A DNA stretch of 64,000 nucleotides from Massilia sp. ZL223 (GTDB taxonomy: Bacteria > Pseudomonadota > Gammaproteobacteria > Burkholderiales > Burkholderiaceae_D), in NCBI RefSeq assembly GCF_018119395.1, contig NZ_JAGPWD010000001.1, positions 124,001 to 188,000 on the forward strand, written 5' to 3'. Each line of letters starts with the position of its first letter. Within the stretch, counting starts at the first letter, position 1. The position numbers and the translations under genes are program-made. Below the pieces are notes generated by a model that did not search any database, was not told the origin of the DNA, and saw nothing but the letters and a program-made list of their open reading frames with translations. Shown here piece after piece: positions 37,965 through 47,526 of the stretch.

Positions 37965-38714
37965 TCAGTCGCGGAACAGGTGCGTGAAGCTGCGGCTGAC
38001 CGGGAGCTTTTCCTCGCTCCCGCGCAGCAGCACCTGCATCCGTTCCGCGTCGATCCTCTCCGCCGCCGCGATGGCGTTCACGTTCACCAGCGTGCCGCGA
38101 TGAATCTGCCAGAAGCGCCCGCTGTCCAGCCCGCTCAATAAGTCCTTCAGCGGAATGCGCACCAGCGCTTCCGAACCGGCCAGCACCACCCGCGTGTACT
38201 TGGTATCGGCCTGGAAGAACAACACCTCGTCGACGTCGATCAGGCGGATCTGCTTGCCGACGCTGGCCTTCAGCCACTTGAGCTTTTCCGGCCGCGGCTC
38301 CGGCGCCTGCGCCTTCAGCTGGCGCAGCACGTCGCCCAGGTCTGCCGGGCGGCTGTCCAGCTTCTCGCGCAGGCGTCCCACCGCGCGGTCCAGGCGTCCC
38401 GGCTGCACCGGCTTGAGCAGGTAGTCGATGGCGCCGGCGTCGAAGGCGTCCACCGCATACTGGTCGTAGGCGGTGACGAACACCACGTGGGCCAGCTTGC
38501 CGATCCGGTCCGCCACTTCCAGCCCGGACATGCCCGGCATGCGGATGTCGAGGAAGACCACCTGCGGCTCGTGCTCCAGGAAGGCGTCCCAGGCGTCGTT
38601 GCCGTTCTCGGCGACCGCCACTACCTCGGCATCCGGCCAGGCCACCGGCAGCATGCCGAGCAGTCGCTCGCGCATCAGCGGTTCGTCTTCGGCCACCAGC
38701 ACCTTGATACTCAT
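37965..38714 (-). CDS. LytTR-family response regulator
   Basis: A 249-aa response regulator with receiver domain (AEDEPLM, phosphoacceptor Asp in VFLDIRMPGMSG, Lys in LLKPVQ) and C-terminal LytTR DNA-binding domain (FFQADTKYTRVV, FWQIHRGTLVN). It overlaps the kinase stop by ATGA (38711-38714), so the pair is translationally coupled. It is the same architecture as the pair at the left end of the window. Targets are unknown; the FucP-like transporter is convergent with it. Confidence 0.95.
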   Translation of the reverse strand: MSIKVLVAEDEPLMRERLLGMLPVAWPDAEVVAVAENGNDAWDAFLEHEPQVVFLDIRMPGMSGLEVADRIGKLAHVVFVTAYDQYAVDAFDAGAIDYLLKPVQPGRLDRAVGRLREKLDSRPADLGDVLRQLKAQAPEPRPEKLKWLKASVGKQIRLIDVDEVLFFQADTKYTRVVLAGSEALVRIPLKDLLSGLDSGRFWQIHRGTLVNVNAIAAAERIDAERMQVLLRGSEEKLPVSRSFTHLFRD

Positions 38715-39940
38715 TGCATCGCTCCCGACTGTACTCCCTGAGGTGGAATGGCGAGTTCGGCCTCGAAGCCGGGATCGGCGTCGTACAGCGCCAGCCCGGC
38801 GGACTCGCCGTAGGCCAGGCGCAGGCGGTGGCGGATGTTTTCCAGGCCCAGGCCATGACCCGGCGTGGCGCTCATGCCGACGCCGCTGTCCCGGACCCGG
38901 ATGCGGATGCCCGAACCGGTATCCTCGGCGCCCACCCAGACCGTGCCGCCGCGCAGCGAAGGCTCGATGCCGTGCTTGATCGCGTTCTCGGCCAGGGTCA
39001 GCACCAGCATGCTGGGAATCTGCACGCCCTCCAGGGCCTCGGGCAGCGTCAGGTTGAAGCGCAGGCGGTGGCCCAGCCTGGCCTGCATCACGCGCAGGTA
39101 GGAATCGACCAGGCGGAATTCCGACTGCAGGCTCGCCTGCCCGGTGCGCATATCGCCCAGGCTGGCGCGCAGGAAGTCGATCAGGTTGGCGGTCAGCTCG
39201 GCCGCCTTCGGCGCCCCTTGCTCGGCCAGTTGCTGGACCGCGCCCAGGGTATTGAACAGGAAGTGCGGCTCGATCTGGGCGCGCAGCAGGCGCAGCTGGG
39301 ATTCGCTCAGCTCGCGCGCCAGGCGTTCGCGCTCGGCGTCGGCCAGCAGTTGCGCGGCCAGGAGTTCATGGCGCCGGTTGCGCCAGGCGGCAATGGCGAT
39401 CAGGGGCAAGGCATACAGCAGCGTGGAAAACACGAAGCCGATCGCCAGGATGCGCGGCAGCTTTTCCACGATCGCATCGAGCGACTGGTGTCCCTGAAGC
39501 AGGACGAATACCAGTCCGATCAGCGCGCCGCCCACGTCCAGGCCGAGCAGGAATATGAAGGCCTTGAACTTGGCCCGTGCAATCTTGCGATAGTGCAGCC
39601 ACACGGCCGTCAGCGCCAAGGTCATGCAAAAGCCGACCAGGTTGGCAAGGACCAGGGCGAGACCCCAGTTCATCTGGGGAAGGAAGGCGAACCTGAGCAG
39701 CAGGCCGGCAACGCTGAACACGGCGCACAGCTTGAGCAAGGCCAGGTAGAGCCTGTTGCCGCGGTAGCGTGCGGAAAAATCGTGCAGTTCCTGGCGTTCG
39801 AGCGGCGACAATGCGGCCAGGCGCTCGGCCACGAAGCGGCGATAGCCGGGCGCGGCGCGCTCGGCGAGGGCCGGCTCCTTCAGCACGGCCAGCTGCTCCT
39901 CTTCCCACTCCCGGTACCACTTGGCAACGCTTGCGAACAT
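38711..39940 (-). CDS. LytS-type sensor histidine kinase
   Basis: A 409-aa membrane kinase. About four to five helices between residues 65 and 190 form the sensor region; the cytoplasmic part starts with the His_kinase motif LRAQIEPHFLFNTLGAVQQL, where the His is the phosphorylated residue, then the N-box LAENAIKHGIEP and the G-boxes DSGVGM and GLGLENIRHRL. The N-terminal ~60 residues are soluble, helical and charged, and may be an added sensory segment. It is the partner of the LytTR regulator that follows. Confidence 0.94.
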   Translation of the reverse strand: MFASVAKWYREWEEEQLAVLKEPALAERAAPGYRRFVAERLAALSPLERQELHDFSARYRGNRLYLALLKLCAVFSVAGLLLRFAFLPQMNWGLALVLANLVGFCMTLALTAVWLHYRKIARAKFKAFIFLLGLDVGGALIGLVFVLLQGHQSLDAIVEKLPRILAIGFVFSTLLYALPLIAIAAWRNRRHELLAAQLLADAERERLARELSESQLRLLRAQIEPHFLFNTLGAVQQLAEQGAPKAAELTANLIDFLRASLGDMRTGQASLQSEFRLVDSYLRVMQARLGHRLRFNLTLPEALEGVQIPSMLVLTLAENAIKHGIEPSLRGGTVWVGAEDTGSGIRIRVRDSGVGMSATPGHGLGLENIRHRLRLAYGESAGLALYDADPGFEAELAIPPQGVQSGAMQ

Positions 39941-40033
39941 GACAACCTCCTGAACTCATTAATGTAAAGCAATGCAATGAGATCAGTCTAGGCGTGGCAG
40001 GCGGGAGCGGACAGCGGAGGGCGACGAACGACG

Positions 40034-40063
40034 AAGGCGGACGCCCGAAGGACGATCCGCCTT
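40034..40063 (-). terminator. hairpin after trmB
   Basis: AAGGCGGA and TCCGCCTT form a perfect 8-bp stem around a 14-base loop, 11 bases past the trmB stop codon. There is no T run, so termination strength is uncertain. Confidence 0.45.
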
Positions 40064-40074
40064 GGGGGGAGCAA

Positions 40075-40794
40075 TTACTTGCGGGTGAACACCAGGTCCC
40101 AGACGCCGTGGCCGAGCTTCAGGCCGCGGTTCTCGAACTTGGTCAGCGGGCGGTAGGCCGGCTGGGGCGCATAGCCTTCGGCGGTGTTCTGCAGCTGCGG
40201 CTCGCCGCTCAGCACGTCAAGCATCTGCACCGCATAGTCTTCCCAGTCGGTGGCCAGGTGGATGTAGCCGCCCGGCGCCAGCTTCTGGCACAGCAGCTTG
40301 ACGAACGCCGGCTGGATCAGGCGGCGCTTGTTGTGGCGCGCCTTGTGCCAGGGATCCGGGAAGAACACGTGCACGCCGTCCAGCGAGCCGTCGGCGATCA
40401 TGAAGTTCAGCACCTCGACCACGTCGTGCTGGATCAGGCGCAGGTTCTTGATGTCCTGCTCGCCGATCTGCTTGAGCAGGCTGCCCACGCCCGGCGTGTG
40501 CACCTCGACGCCCAGGAAATCCTTTTCCGGCATCAGGCGCGCGATGTGCGCGGTGGTATCGCCCATGCCGAAGCCGATTTCCAGCACCACCGGCGCCTTG
40601 CGGCCGAAGGCCCGGACCAGGTCGAGCGGCTCTTTCTTGTACTCGATCAGGAATTGGGGGCCGAGTTCCTCCAGCGCCCGCGCCTGGCCGGTCGACAGCC
40701 TGCCGGCACGCGTCACGAAGCTGCGGATGCGGTGTTCGGTGGGATCGTAAAGCATGGGCCGCGCCGGGCCGTCGGTTGGCGTATCAGAGGACAT
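40075..40794 (-). CDS. trmB: tRNA (guanine-N7-)-methyltransferase
   Basis: A 239-aa SAM-dependent enzyme making m7G46 in tRNA. The SAM site [11 protein letters not shown] and the family signature [16 protein letters not shown] are intact, and the C-terminal [17 protein letters not shown] matches TrmB. ATG 40794 is chosen by similarity to the usual start ([13 protein letters not shown] follows shortly); no Shine-Dalgarno is seen. A TATAAT lies 30 bases upstream. Divergent from the deacylase-like gene at 40928. Confidence 0.95.
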   Translation of the reverse strand: MSSDTPTDGPARPMLYDPTEHRIRSFVTRAGRLSTGQARALEELGPQFLIEYKKEPLDLVRAFGRKAPVVLEIGFGMGDTTAHIARLMPEKDFLGVEVHTPGVGSLLKQIGEQDIKNLRLIQHDVVEVLNFMIADGSLDGVHVFFPDPWHKARHNKRRLIQPAFVKLLCQKLAPGGYIHLATDWEDYAVQMLDVLSGEPQLQNTAEGYAPQPAYRPLTKFENRGLKLGHGVWDLVFTRK

Positions 40795-40824
40795 GGGGAT
40801 GAGAATGAGGAAAAAACGGCTGTC

Positions 40825-40830
40825 ATTATA
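40825..40830 (-). promoter_or_regulatory. candidate -10 element of trmB
   Basis: A perfect TATAAT on the minus strand lies 30 bases upstream of the trmB start, giving a leader of about 24 bases. The -35 region (GCGGAA at 17 bp) is poor. Confidence 0.4.
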
Positions 40831-40927
40831 GCCTAGCTGCCGCGCCCTTCCGCCACGGGCGTGCGGAGGCGATGCGGCGATTGCGCCATAATCGCGGCAT
40901 CGCCACACCGCTTGCCGGAGCCTGCCC

Positions 40928-42043
40928 ATGCACATGACGAAACACCCGATCGCCACCGACGACAACGTCACCACCGCCCATCTCACCTCTTACCACTATG
41001 GCGCACCCGGCTCCGGCAAGAAGGTCTATATCCAGGCCTCGCTGCACGCGGACGAAGTGCCGGCCATGCTGGTCGCCCACTTCCTGCGCCAGGAACTGGA
41101 GCGCCTCGATGCCGAAGGCCGCGTCAAGGGCGAAGTGACCCTGGTGCCGGTGGCCAATCCGCTCGGCCTGTCGCAGGTGGTGCACGGCACGCTGTTCGGC
41201 CGCTACGACCTGAACACCGGGGTCAACTTCAACCGCGCCTACCACCACGTGGCGGACGGGCTCAAGGAGTCGCTGGCCGGCAAGCTGGGCCCTGACGCGC
41301 AGGCCAACGTGGCGCTCATCCGCGAACACGCGCGGCGCTCGGTGGCCGAGTGGAAGGTCAAGGACGCCACCGGCGTGCTGAAGAAAGCCCTGCTGGGCAT
41401 GGCGATCGACGCCGACTTCATGCTCGACCTGCACTGCGACAACGAAGCGGTGCTGCACATGTACGCCGGCACCCCGTTGGCCGAGGCCGTGCAGCCGCTG
41501 TCGGCCCTGATGGGCGCGCGCGTGGTGCTGCTGGCCACGCAATCCGGCGGCGAGCCCTTCGACGAAGCCTGCGGCCGCCTGTGGTGGGACCTGGCGGCGC
41601 ACTTCCAGGAGGCCGCCATCCCGCCGGCCTGCGTCGCCATCACCGTCGAACTGCGTGGCGAGATGGACGTGCGCTACGCCTATGCGCGCCAGGATGCCCA
41701 CGCCCTCTTGCAATACCTGGCCCATGCCGGCGTGCTCGATATTCCCGTGCAGCCGCTGCCGAAGGCCTTGTGCAAGCCGACGCCGCTGGACGCGGTCGAG
41801 CCGCTGGAGGCGCCGCATGCCGGCGTGCTGGTGTTCCACAAGCGGCTGGGCGACACGGTGGCGGCGGGCGAACCGATCGCGGACATCGTCAACCCGGTCA
41901 GCGGCAAGGTAAGCACGGTGGCCGCCACGCGGCCGGGACTGCTGTTCGCCAGCACCGCGCACCGGCACCTGCTGCGCGGGATGCACATCTGCAAGGTGGC
42001 CGGATCGGAATCCTTCAGATCTGGAAATCTGCTGTCGAGCTGA
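40928..42043 (+). CDS. succinylglutamate desuccinylase/aspartoacylase family protein (M14-like)
   Basis: A 371-aa zinc hydrolase-fold protein. The zinc site appears as His in [10 protein letters not shown] (H-x-x-E spacing) with the second His in [15 protein letters not shown] matches the substrate-carboxylate-binding Asn-Arg pair. The C-terminal ~90 residues resemble a lipoyl/biotinyl-like barrel ([20 protein letters not shown]), common in this AstE/AspA-like group. It would deacylate an N-acyl amino acid or similar compound; substrate unknown. GGAG supports the start. Its 3' end overlaps the convergent DUF6064-like gene by 29 bases. Confidence 0.87.
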   Translation: MHMTKHPIATDDNVTTAHLTSYHYGAPGSGKKVYIQASLHADEVPAMLVAHFLRQELERLDAEGRVKGEVTLVPVANPLGLSQVVHGTLFGRYDLNTGVNFNRAYHHVADGLKESLAGKLGPDAQANVALIREHARRSVAEWKVKDATGVLKKALLGMAIDADFMLDLHCDNEAVLHMYAGTPLAEAVQPLSALMGARVVLLATQSGGEPFDEACGRLWWDLAAHFQEAAIPPACVAITVELRGEMDVRYAYARQDAHALLQYLAHAGVLDIPVQPLPKALCKPTPLDAVEPLEAPHAGVLVFHKRLGDTVAAGEPIADIVNPVSGKVSTVAATRPGLLFASTAHRHLLRGMHICKVAGSESFRSGNLLSS

Positions 42044-42713
42044 CCCGGCCGCGCCCGAGCAGCGCGATGCCCGCCGCCAGGCCGGCGGCAAGCGGCGGCA
42101 GCCAGGCCAGCGGCAGGCCCAGTTCCATCTGCGTGGCGCCGCTGAGCGCGCACCACGCCACGGGAATCAGCCACAGCGGCCAGCGCGCCCGCACCAGCAG
42201 CAGGATGCCCAGGGTGGCCAGCGCGGTCGGGTCGGGCGCGACGCCGAACACCTCGCCCTGGCTCTGGTAACGCCCTTCGTGGATGGGCAGCAGCGGATAG
42301 ACCGCCACCGCCAGGCAGACGATCGCCAGCGCCACCCAGGACACGGGACTGGCGTTGAAGCGCAGCAGGCGGGGAATCGGCTTGGCCGCCATCCACAGCA
42401 GCATCAGTCCCTGCAGCACGAAACCGGCCGCGAACCAGGGCGCGCCGAGGTTGATCGCCGCATAGCGCTCGAGGTGGAAGGCCCAGCCGACCCACAGCCA
42501 GGCCAGTCCCAGCAGCAGCGCGGCCAGGCGCGAGGCCGCCGCGCCGCCGCTCACCGCGCCCGCCGTCACGGCCAAGCCTGCGAGCAAGGCCACCACCTGG
42601 GCCGGCCAGATGTCCTGGTTGTACAGCTCGAACAGGCGGTGATAGCTGCGCGCCGAGAACATCAGCAGGTCGGATAGCGTATAGGTCCACCATTCGGTCA
42701 ACCATCGGCTCAT
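42015..42713 (-). CDS. DUF6064-like integral membrane protein
   Basis: A 232-aa protein with about seven membrane helices. The N-terminal soluble stretch (WWTYTLSDLLMFSARSYHRLFELYNQDIWPAQ) resembles the DUF6064 family, whose function is unknown. Its start overlaps the aldo/keto reductase stop by ATGA (42710-42713), so the two are coupled. Family assignment is from memory of the N-terminal pattern. Confidence 0.75.
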   Translation of the reverse strand: MSRWLTEWWTYTLSDLLMFSARSYHRLFELYNQDIWPAQVVALLAGLAVTAGAVSGGAAASRLAALLLGLAWLWVGWAFHLERYAAINLGAPWFAAGFVLQGLMLLWMAAKPIPRLLRFNASPVSWVALAIVCLAVAVYPLLPIHEGRYQSQGEVFGVAPDPTALATLGILLLVRARWPLWLIPVAWCALSGATQMELGLPLAWLPPLAAGLAAGIALLGRGRVSSTADFQI

Positions 42714-43633
42714 GCCAGCCTTTCGACATCCTGGACGATGCGCCTGCGCAGCGCCTCGTCGGGCAGGCGGCCGGCGCCGGCCAGCAGGTTCTCGCGCACG
42801 TGGGCCACGCTGGTGGTGGCGGGAATCGCGCAGCTCACGGCCGGGTGGGCCAGGATGAACTTGAGCAGCGCCTGGGCCCAGCTGGTGCAGCCGAGGTCGG
42901 CGGCCCAGCCGGGCAGCGGCTTGCCGGCCAGGGCGCGGGTCAGGTCGCCCTGGCGGAACGGCCGGTTGACGATCACGCCGATGCGCCGCTCGCGCGCCAG
43001 CGGCAGGATGCGCCGCTCCACCTCGCGGTCGAGCACGTTGTACGAGACCTGCACGAAGTCGATCGGCTGGCTGGCCATGATCTTCTCGATCTCCGCGTGG
43101 CGCCGCCCTTCCGAGGTGGTGATGCCCACGTAGCGCAGGCGCCCTGCGCGCTTCATCGCCAGCAGGGCCGGCAAATGCGCTTCCCAGGCCAGCAGGTTGT
43201 GCACCTGGAGCAGGTCGAAGCGCGGCACGCCCCAGCGCCGGCGCGAGGTCTCGATCTGCGCGGGGCCGTCCGCGGCAGCGCCGATCCAGACCTTGTCGGC
43301 CGCGAACAGGCGCGCCGGCTTGATCGCCTGCAGCGCTTCGCCGATCACTTCCTGGGCCGAGCCGTACATCGGCGACGAATCGATCATCCGGCCGCCGCCC
43401 GCGAAGAAGGCGCGCATCACGGCGCCGCTCTCGGCCCGTCCCTGCGGATCGCGGCCGACGTTGAAGGTGATCCAGCTGCCCAGGCCGACGAGGGGCAGCT
43501 GTTCGCCGGAAGCCGGGATGGGACGGGTCAGGAGCGGGATGGGAGCGGCGTGCAGCGCGGACAGCGCCCGGCCGGCGGGCAGGGCCAGCAGGGATTCCAG
43601 CAGACGGCGGCGGGACGGCGAGCGTGGGCGCAT
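42710..43633 (-). CDS. aldo/keto reductase, probably exported
   Basis: A 307-aa AKR-fold oxidoreductase. The catalytic tetrad can be placed: Asp and Tyr in MIDSSPMYGSAQ, Lys in AADKVWIG and His in LLQVHNLL. An N-terminal twin-Arg-like segment (SRRRLLESLLALPAGRALSAL) suggests Tat export. The C-terminal cofactor region is short, so NADPH binding needs checking. AAGGAG eight bases before ATG 43633 fixes the start. It is coupled to the DUF6064-like gene downstream. Confidence 0.85.
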   Translation of the reverse strand: MRPRSPSRRRLLESLLALPAGRALSALHAAPIPLLTRPIPASGEQLPLVGLGSWITFNVGRDPQGRAESGAVMRAFFAGGGRMIDSSPMYGSAQEVIGEALQAIKPARLFAADKVWIGAAADGPAQIETSRRRWGVPRFDLLQVHNLLAWEAHLPALLAMKRAGRLRYVGITTSEGRRHAEIEKIMASQPIDFVQVSYNVLDREVERRILPLARERRIGVIVNRPFRQGDLTRALAGKPLPGWAADLGCTSWAQALLKFILAHPAVSCAIPATTSVAHVRENLLAGAGRLPDEALRRRIVQDVERLA

Positions 43634-43732
43634 GCGGGCGCTCCTTTCCAGATGCGGCGCGTAAGATGCCAGCATACCGTGCGCGCGCAGGCCGCGGCGC
43701 TCCGGCATCTTCATGCCTTAGGGAAAACCGTC

Positions 43733-44995
43733 ATGCTGTCCTGCTTGCCGCGCCTGGTGGGCGCCATCCTGTTCTGGGTCCTGGCCTTGCCGGCCTGCGC
43801 CATCGACTGGCAGGCGCCGCTCACCGTCGCCTCCGGCGGTGGCGCCAGGGGTCCCTGGCGCCAGAACGATTCGCGCTACGACTACGTGGACGACGGCACG
43901 GCGGCCTGGCTGGACGACGGCCTGCTCGGCGTCGCCTGGGCCGACCAGGGCCGCAAGGACGTGCTGTTCCGCACTTATCCTGGCAGAGAGCCGGTCAACG
44001 TCTCGCGCAGCGGCGCCACCTTCTCCTGGCATCCGCGTATCGCTACGGCCAAGGGCCAGGTCTATGTGCTGTGGCAGGAGATCATCTTCTCGGGCGGCTC
44101 GCACGGAGGCGACATCCTGTTCGCCCGCTCCAGCGACAAGGGGCGCAGCTTCGGACCGCCCATCAACCTGTCCCGTTCCGTGGGCGGGGACGGCAAGGGA
44201 CGCCTCGACCGCGCCACCTGGTCGAACGGCAGCCTCGACCTGGCGGTGAGCGGCGATGGCACGCTGGTCGCTGCCTGGACCGAGTTCGACGGCGCGCTGT
44301 GGGTCGCCCGTTCGCTCGATGCCGGCGCGGGCTTTTCGCGGCCGCTGCGGATCGCAGGCGACGAGCGCGTGCCCGCGCGCGCTCCCACACTGGCGGCCGG
44401 CCCCGGGAACCGGGTGGCGCTGGCCTGGACCGTGGGCGAAGACGATGCCGCCGCGATCCGCGTCGCGATTTCGCCGGACGGCGGCGCCTCCTTCGGCGCG
44501 CCCCTGCTGGCGGGCACGCCGGGCGCCTTCGCCGATGCGCCGCGCCTGGCCACCGGCGCCGACGGCGTTTTGCACCTCGTTTATGCACGGCAGCCGGACC
44601 GCCAGCGCGGGCCTGCACAGGTGATGGCCGCGCGCCTGGCGCCGGACGGCAAGGCCTTCGGACCGCCGCGCGCCGTCTCGGCACCTGGCGCCGGCTATCC
44701 GTCCCTGGCCATGGATGCGAAGGGGAAGCTGGTGGTGTCGTGGGAAGTGTTCCCGCAAGGCGGCGGCCGTCCCAGCGGCCTGGCGTTCGCGGTCTCGAAG
44801 GACGGTGGCGCCAGCTTCGGGGCGCCGCAGCCGGTCCCCGGCAGCGCGCCTGCGCAAGGCGGCAACGGCAGCTACCAGGGACTGCTCGGCAAGAAGCTCG
44901 CCGTCGCGCCCGACGGCGGCCTCGCCTTCGTCAACAGCAACCTCATTCCCGGCAAGGGCAGCCGCGTGTGGCTGGTCCGCGGGCGGCTGCCCTAG
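43733..44995 (+). CDS. secreted Asp-box (BNR/sialidase-like) beta-propeller protein
   Basis: A 420-aa exported protein with a signal peptide (LVGAILFWVLALPACA) and at least four Asp-box repeats of the S-x-D-x-G-x-x-F type (SSDKGRSFG, SLDAGAGFS, SPDGGASFG, SKDGGASFG), as in six-bladed sialidase-fold propellers. The sialidase catalytic residues (Arg triad, Tyr) are not evident, so it is likely a binding or scaffold protein rather than a sialidase. The stop shares CTAG with the convergent next gene. No neighbours suggest a substrate. Confidence 0.8.
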   Translation: MLSCLPRLVGAILFWVLALPACAIDWQAPLTVASGGGARGPWRQNDSRYDYVDDGTAAWLDDGLLGVAWADQGRKDVLFRTYPGREPVNVSRSGATFSWHPRIATAKGQVYVLWQEIIFSGGSHGGDILFARSSDKGRSFGPPINLSRSVGGDGKGRLDRATWSNGSLDLAVSGDGTLVAAWTEFDGALWVARSLDAGAGFSRPLRIAGDERVPARAPTLAAGPGNRVALAWTVGEDDAAAIRVAISPDGGASFGAPLLAGTPGAFADAPRLATGADGVLHLVYARQPDRQRGPAQVMAARLAPDGKAFGPPRAVSAPGAGYPSLAMDAKGKLVVSWEVFPQGGGRPSGLAFAVSKDGGASFGAPQPVPGSAPAQGGNGSYQGLLGKKLAVAPDGGLAFVNSNLIPGKGSRVWLVRGRLP

Positions 44996-45483
44996 TTCGC
45001 CGCCGGCGCTGCGAGCGGCGTGGCGCGCACGGCGACGAATTCCCAGTCCGCTCCCTTGGGACGCACCAGGCCGAAGGTGAAGAATTCGCGCGCCACGCGC
45101 TTGCCGCCCGCCCCGTCGGGCACTTCGATGAAGACGGCGCTGTCGGTGGCGAACATGTCGCCGACCGGCTCGATGCGCTTGACCACGGTGCGGTGGGTCA
45201 TCCCGGCCGGCAGCTTGCCGAAGGAGTTGGTAAAGTAGGCCAGGACTTCGTCGCGCCCTTTCAGGCGGGTGCTGCTGCCGATCGTCGATGTCGCATCGCG
45301 TGCATACATCGCGGCCATGGCGGCGGCGTCACGGCGGTTCCAGGTGGCGTCGGCCTTGTCCGCCAGCGCCTGCAGGGTCCGGGCCAGCTGCGGGGAAGGC
45401 GCGGCCCCGGGTTCGGCGTGGGCAGGCAAGGCGGCGCACAGCAGGGAGGCGAGCAGCAAGTGCAAGGCAGAACGGCGTTTCAT
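44992..45483 (-). CDS. SgcJ/EcaC-like (DUF4440, SnoaL-fold) secreted protein
   Basis: A 163-aa protein with a signal peptide (SALHLLLASLLCAALPAHA) and an NTF2-like domain: ALADKADATWNRRDAAAMAAM, then YARDATSTIG and a central LKGRDEVLAYF. Such domains bind small hydrophobic ligands or act as simple enzymes; no catalytic residues are apparent. AAGGA upstream supports ATG 45483. Stop codons overlap with the Asp-box gene. Confidence 0.82.
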   Translation of the reverse strand: MKRRSALHLLLASLLCAALPAHAEPGAAPSPQLARTLQALADKADATWNRRDAAAMAAMYARDATSTIGSSTRLKGRDEVLAYFTNSFGKLPAGMTHRTVVKRIEPVGDMFATDSAVFIEVPDGAGGKRVAREFFTFGLVRPKGADWEFVAVRATPLAAPAAN

Positions 45484-45632
45484 CAAGTTTCCTTCACGTT
45501 GTATGAGGGGCCACAACCCGGCACTATCAGCACCGTCCCGTTGTGGTTAGAATGGCCACTCTACGGAACCGCCCTGGCCTTTTCCAAGCCGTGTTTCGCC
45601 AATCAACCGCAGCAATTCGTCAACGCCCCGGC

Positions 45633-46466
45633 ATGTCATTCACGAAGCGTGAAATGGATCTCCCTCCGCTGGCCGCGCAGCTGGCGACCGCGCTCGCCCT
45701 GGGGCTGTTCTTCGCGGCGCTGGGCCCCTTCGGCACCTATGCCGACCTGACGGCGGGCATGCGCTATGCCTATTGGGTAGGCCTGGTGCTGGTCGGCTAC
45801 CTCAACATCCTGGTCGCCGCGCACGCCATCGCGGCCTGCGCGCCGCGCCTGGCGACGCCGTGGTCGCTCGCCTGGATCACCCTCGCCTCGGCCCTGCCGA
45901 CCTCCTTCGTGGTGGCCTGGGTCGAATCGCTGCTGCGGCTGTCGCATCCGGTGCCGCTGTCGGTGTTCCCGCGTGTCTATGGCAGCGTGGCCGTGATCCA
46001 GCTGGCGATGCTGCTGTTCCTGACCCGCTTCCGACCGCCGGCCGAGATGCTGCTCTTGCGGAAGCGCAGGCAGGAAGTGCAGGCTGCGCCGGTCCTGGAT
46101 ACGCCGGTGCCGGCAACCACCTTCGCCAGGAGGATTCCTGCCCACCTCGGCGGCGAGCTGCTCGCCCTGGGCGCGGAAGACCATTACCTGCGCGTCGTCA
46201 CACCGCTCGGTTCGGACCTGATCCTGATGCGCCTGTCGGACGCGCTGGGCGAGCTGGGGCCGGGCGCCGGCCTGCAGGTGCACCGCAGCTGGTGGGTGGC
46301 CCGGAACGCGGTGCGCGCACTGCGGCGCGACGGCGCGCGCACGGTGCTGGTATTGTGCAATGGCCTCGAGGTGCCGGTCAGCCGCACCTATCGCGCGGCG
46401 GTACGGGCGGCGGGATGGCCGCTACCCGGATCCACCCCACCCCATTCCGTCGAAAGGTCTGTATGA
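45633..46466 (+). CDS. membrane-bound LytTR transcriptional regulator
   Basis: About 277 aa. Four membrane helices occupy residues ~10-135 (starting AAQLATALALGLFFAALGPFG) and the C-terminal ~100 residues are a LytTR DNA-binding domain (LLALGAEDHYLRVV, LQVHRSWWVARNAVRAL). There is no receiver domain, so the signal would be sensed in the membrane and passed directly to DNA. The start is uncertain: ATG 45633 is chosen; GTG 45543 would add 30 residues. Its stop overlaps the next gene by ATGA, so that gene is a co-expressed partner. Confidence 0.85.
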   Translation: MSFTKREMDLPPLAAQLATALALGLFFAALGPFGTYADLTAGMRYAYWVGLVLVGYLNILVAAHAIAACAPRLATPWSLAWITLASALPTSFVVAWVESLLRLSHPVPLSVFPRVYGSVAVIQLAMLLFLTRFRPPAEMLLLRKRRQEVQAAPVLDTPVPATTFARRIPAHLGGELLALGAEDHYLRVVTPLGSDLILMRLSDALGELGPGAGLQVHRSWWVARNAVRALRRDGARTVLVLCNGLEVPVSRTYRAAVRAAGWPLPGSTPPHSVERSV

Positions 46467-47506
46467 GCCACGTGCTGCGCCTGATGCTGGTCGTGTTCTG
46501 CTGCTTCGCCATGCACCCGGCCGCCCGGGCGCAGCAGGCGGGGGCGGAACCCGCGATGTCCCAGGCCGATCGCATCCGGATCGCCGAAGCCTTCCGCCTC
46601 AAAGCCTGGATCGGCGAGCGCCTCTGGCCCGGCTGGAGCCGCACGCCCTTCCCCGTGCTGCTGGTCACGCAGGACTGGGAATTCCTGGTCGGCCACCCGG
46701 CCCCCGACAACAGCTTCCGCCGCCTCGGCCGCGACGAACTGCTCGGCCAGGAGGTGCTGGTGCGCAAGCGCGTCTTCCCGCCCAGCCTGATGGCGACCTT
46801 CCCGGCCGTCAGCGGCATGCCCACCGTCGTGATCGGGCAGGCCGAGAAAACCGAAAGGCCGCGCTCGACCGCCTGGGTAATCACCCTGCTGCACGAGCAT
46901 TTCCACCAGTGGCAGTCCGGCGCGCCGGGCTACTTCGACAGCGTCGCCAACCTGGGCCTGTCGCGCGGCGACAAGACGGGGATGTGGATGCTCAACTACC
47001 CCTTCCCCTACGCCAAGCCGGCGGTGGCCGTCCAGTTCCGCAAGCTCTCGCTCTCCCTGGCGCGGGCGCTGGAGTCCAGCGAGGGCGGCCTTGAGACGGT
47101 CGCCGCCGCGCAGACCCGCCTGGCCACGCTGGTCAGCGCGGACGAATTCCGCTACCTCGACTTCCAGCTCTGGCAGGAAGGCGTGGCCCGCTATACGGAG
47201 CTGCGCGTGGCCGAGCTGGCCGCCTCGGACTACGAACCCGGCGCGCAGTTCGCCGCCCTGCCCGACTTCACGCCCTACGGCAAGCAGGCGGCCAGCCTGC
47301 GCGCCGGCATGCTGCGCGAACTGAAGGATGTGCAGCTGGCCAAGCGCCAGCGCGTGGCGGTCTATGGCATGGGCGCGGGACTGGCGATGCTGCTGGACCG
47401 CGAGCAGCCGGAGTGGCGCATGCGCTACCTGGAGAATCCGTTCACGCTCAGCAAACCGGTCGAGGCGGCGGCGCCCAGGCCGGTCGATACCGGGGGGAAG
47501 GATTAG
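46463..47506 (+). CDS. secreted protein with gluzincin-like HExxH site, function unknown
   Basis: A 347-aa exported protein; the signal peptide is residues 1-23 (LRLMLVVFCCFAMHPAARA). HEHFH at 144-148 matches the zinc-binding HExxH motif, and Glu239 in LWQEGVARYTE, 91 residues later, is placed like the third ligand of gluzincins. No peptidase family is recognised from the rest. AAAGG supports ATG 46463. It is translationally coupled to the membrane LytTR regulator. A peptidase function is inference from the motif only. Confidence 0.8.
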   Translation: MSHVLRLMLVVFCCFAMHPAARAQQAGAEPAMSQADRIRIAEAFRLKAWIGERLWPGWSRTPFPVLLVTQDWEFLVGHPAPDNSFRRLGRDELLGQEVLVRKRVFPPSLMATFPAVSGMPTVVIGQAEKTERPRSTAWVITLLHEHFHQWQSGAPGYFDSVANLGLSRGDKTGMWMLNYPFPYAKPAVAVQFRKLSLSLARALESSEGGLETVAAAQTRLATLVSADEFRYLDFQLWQEGVARYTELRVAELAASDYEPGAQFAALPDFTPYGKQAASLRAGMLRELKDVQLAKRQRVAVYGMGAGLAMLLDREQPEWRMRYLENPFTLSKPVEAAAPRPVDTGGKD

Positions 47507-47526
47507 GAGAGTTCAGCCAATGGGGA

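Noticed and set aside
42800..43732. Long 5' extension of the Asp-box gene
   Set aside because: The extension is antisense to the aldo/keto reductase; a signal peptide marks ATG 43733 as the start.
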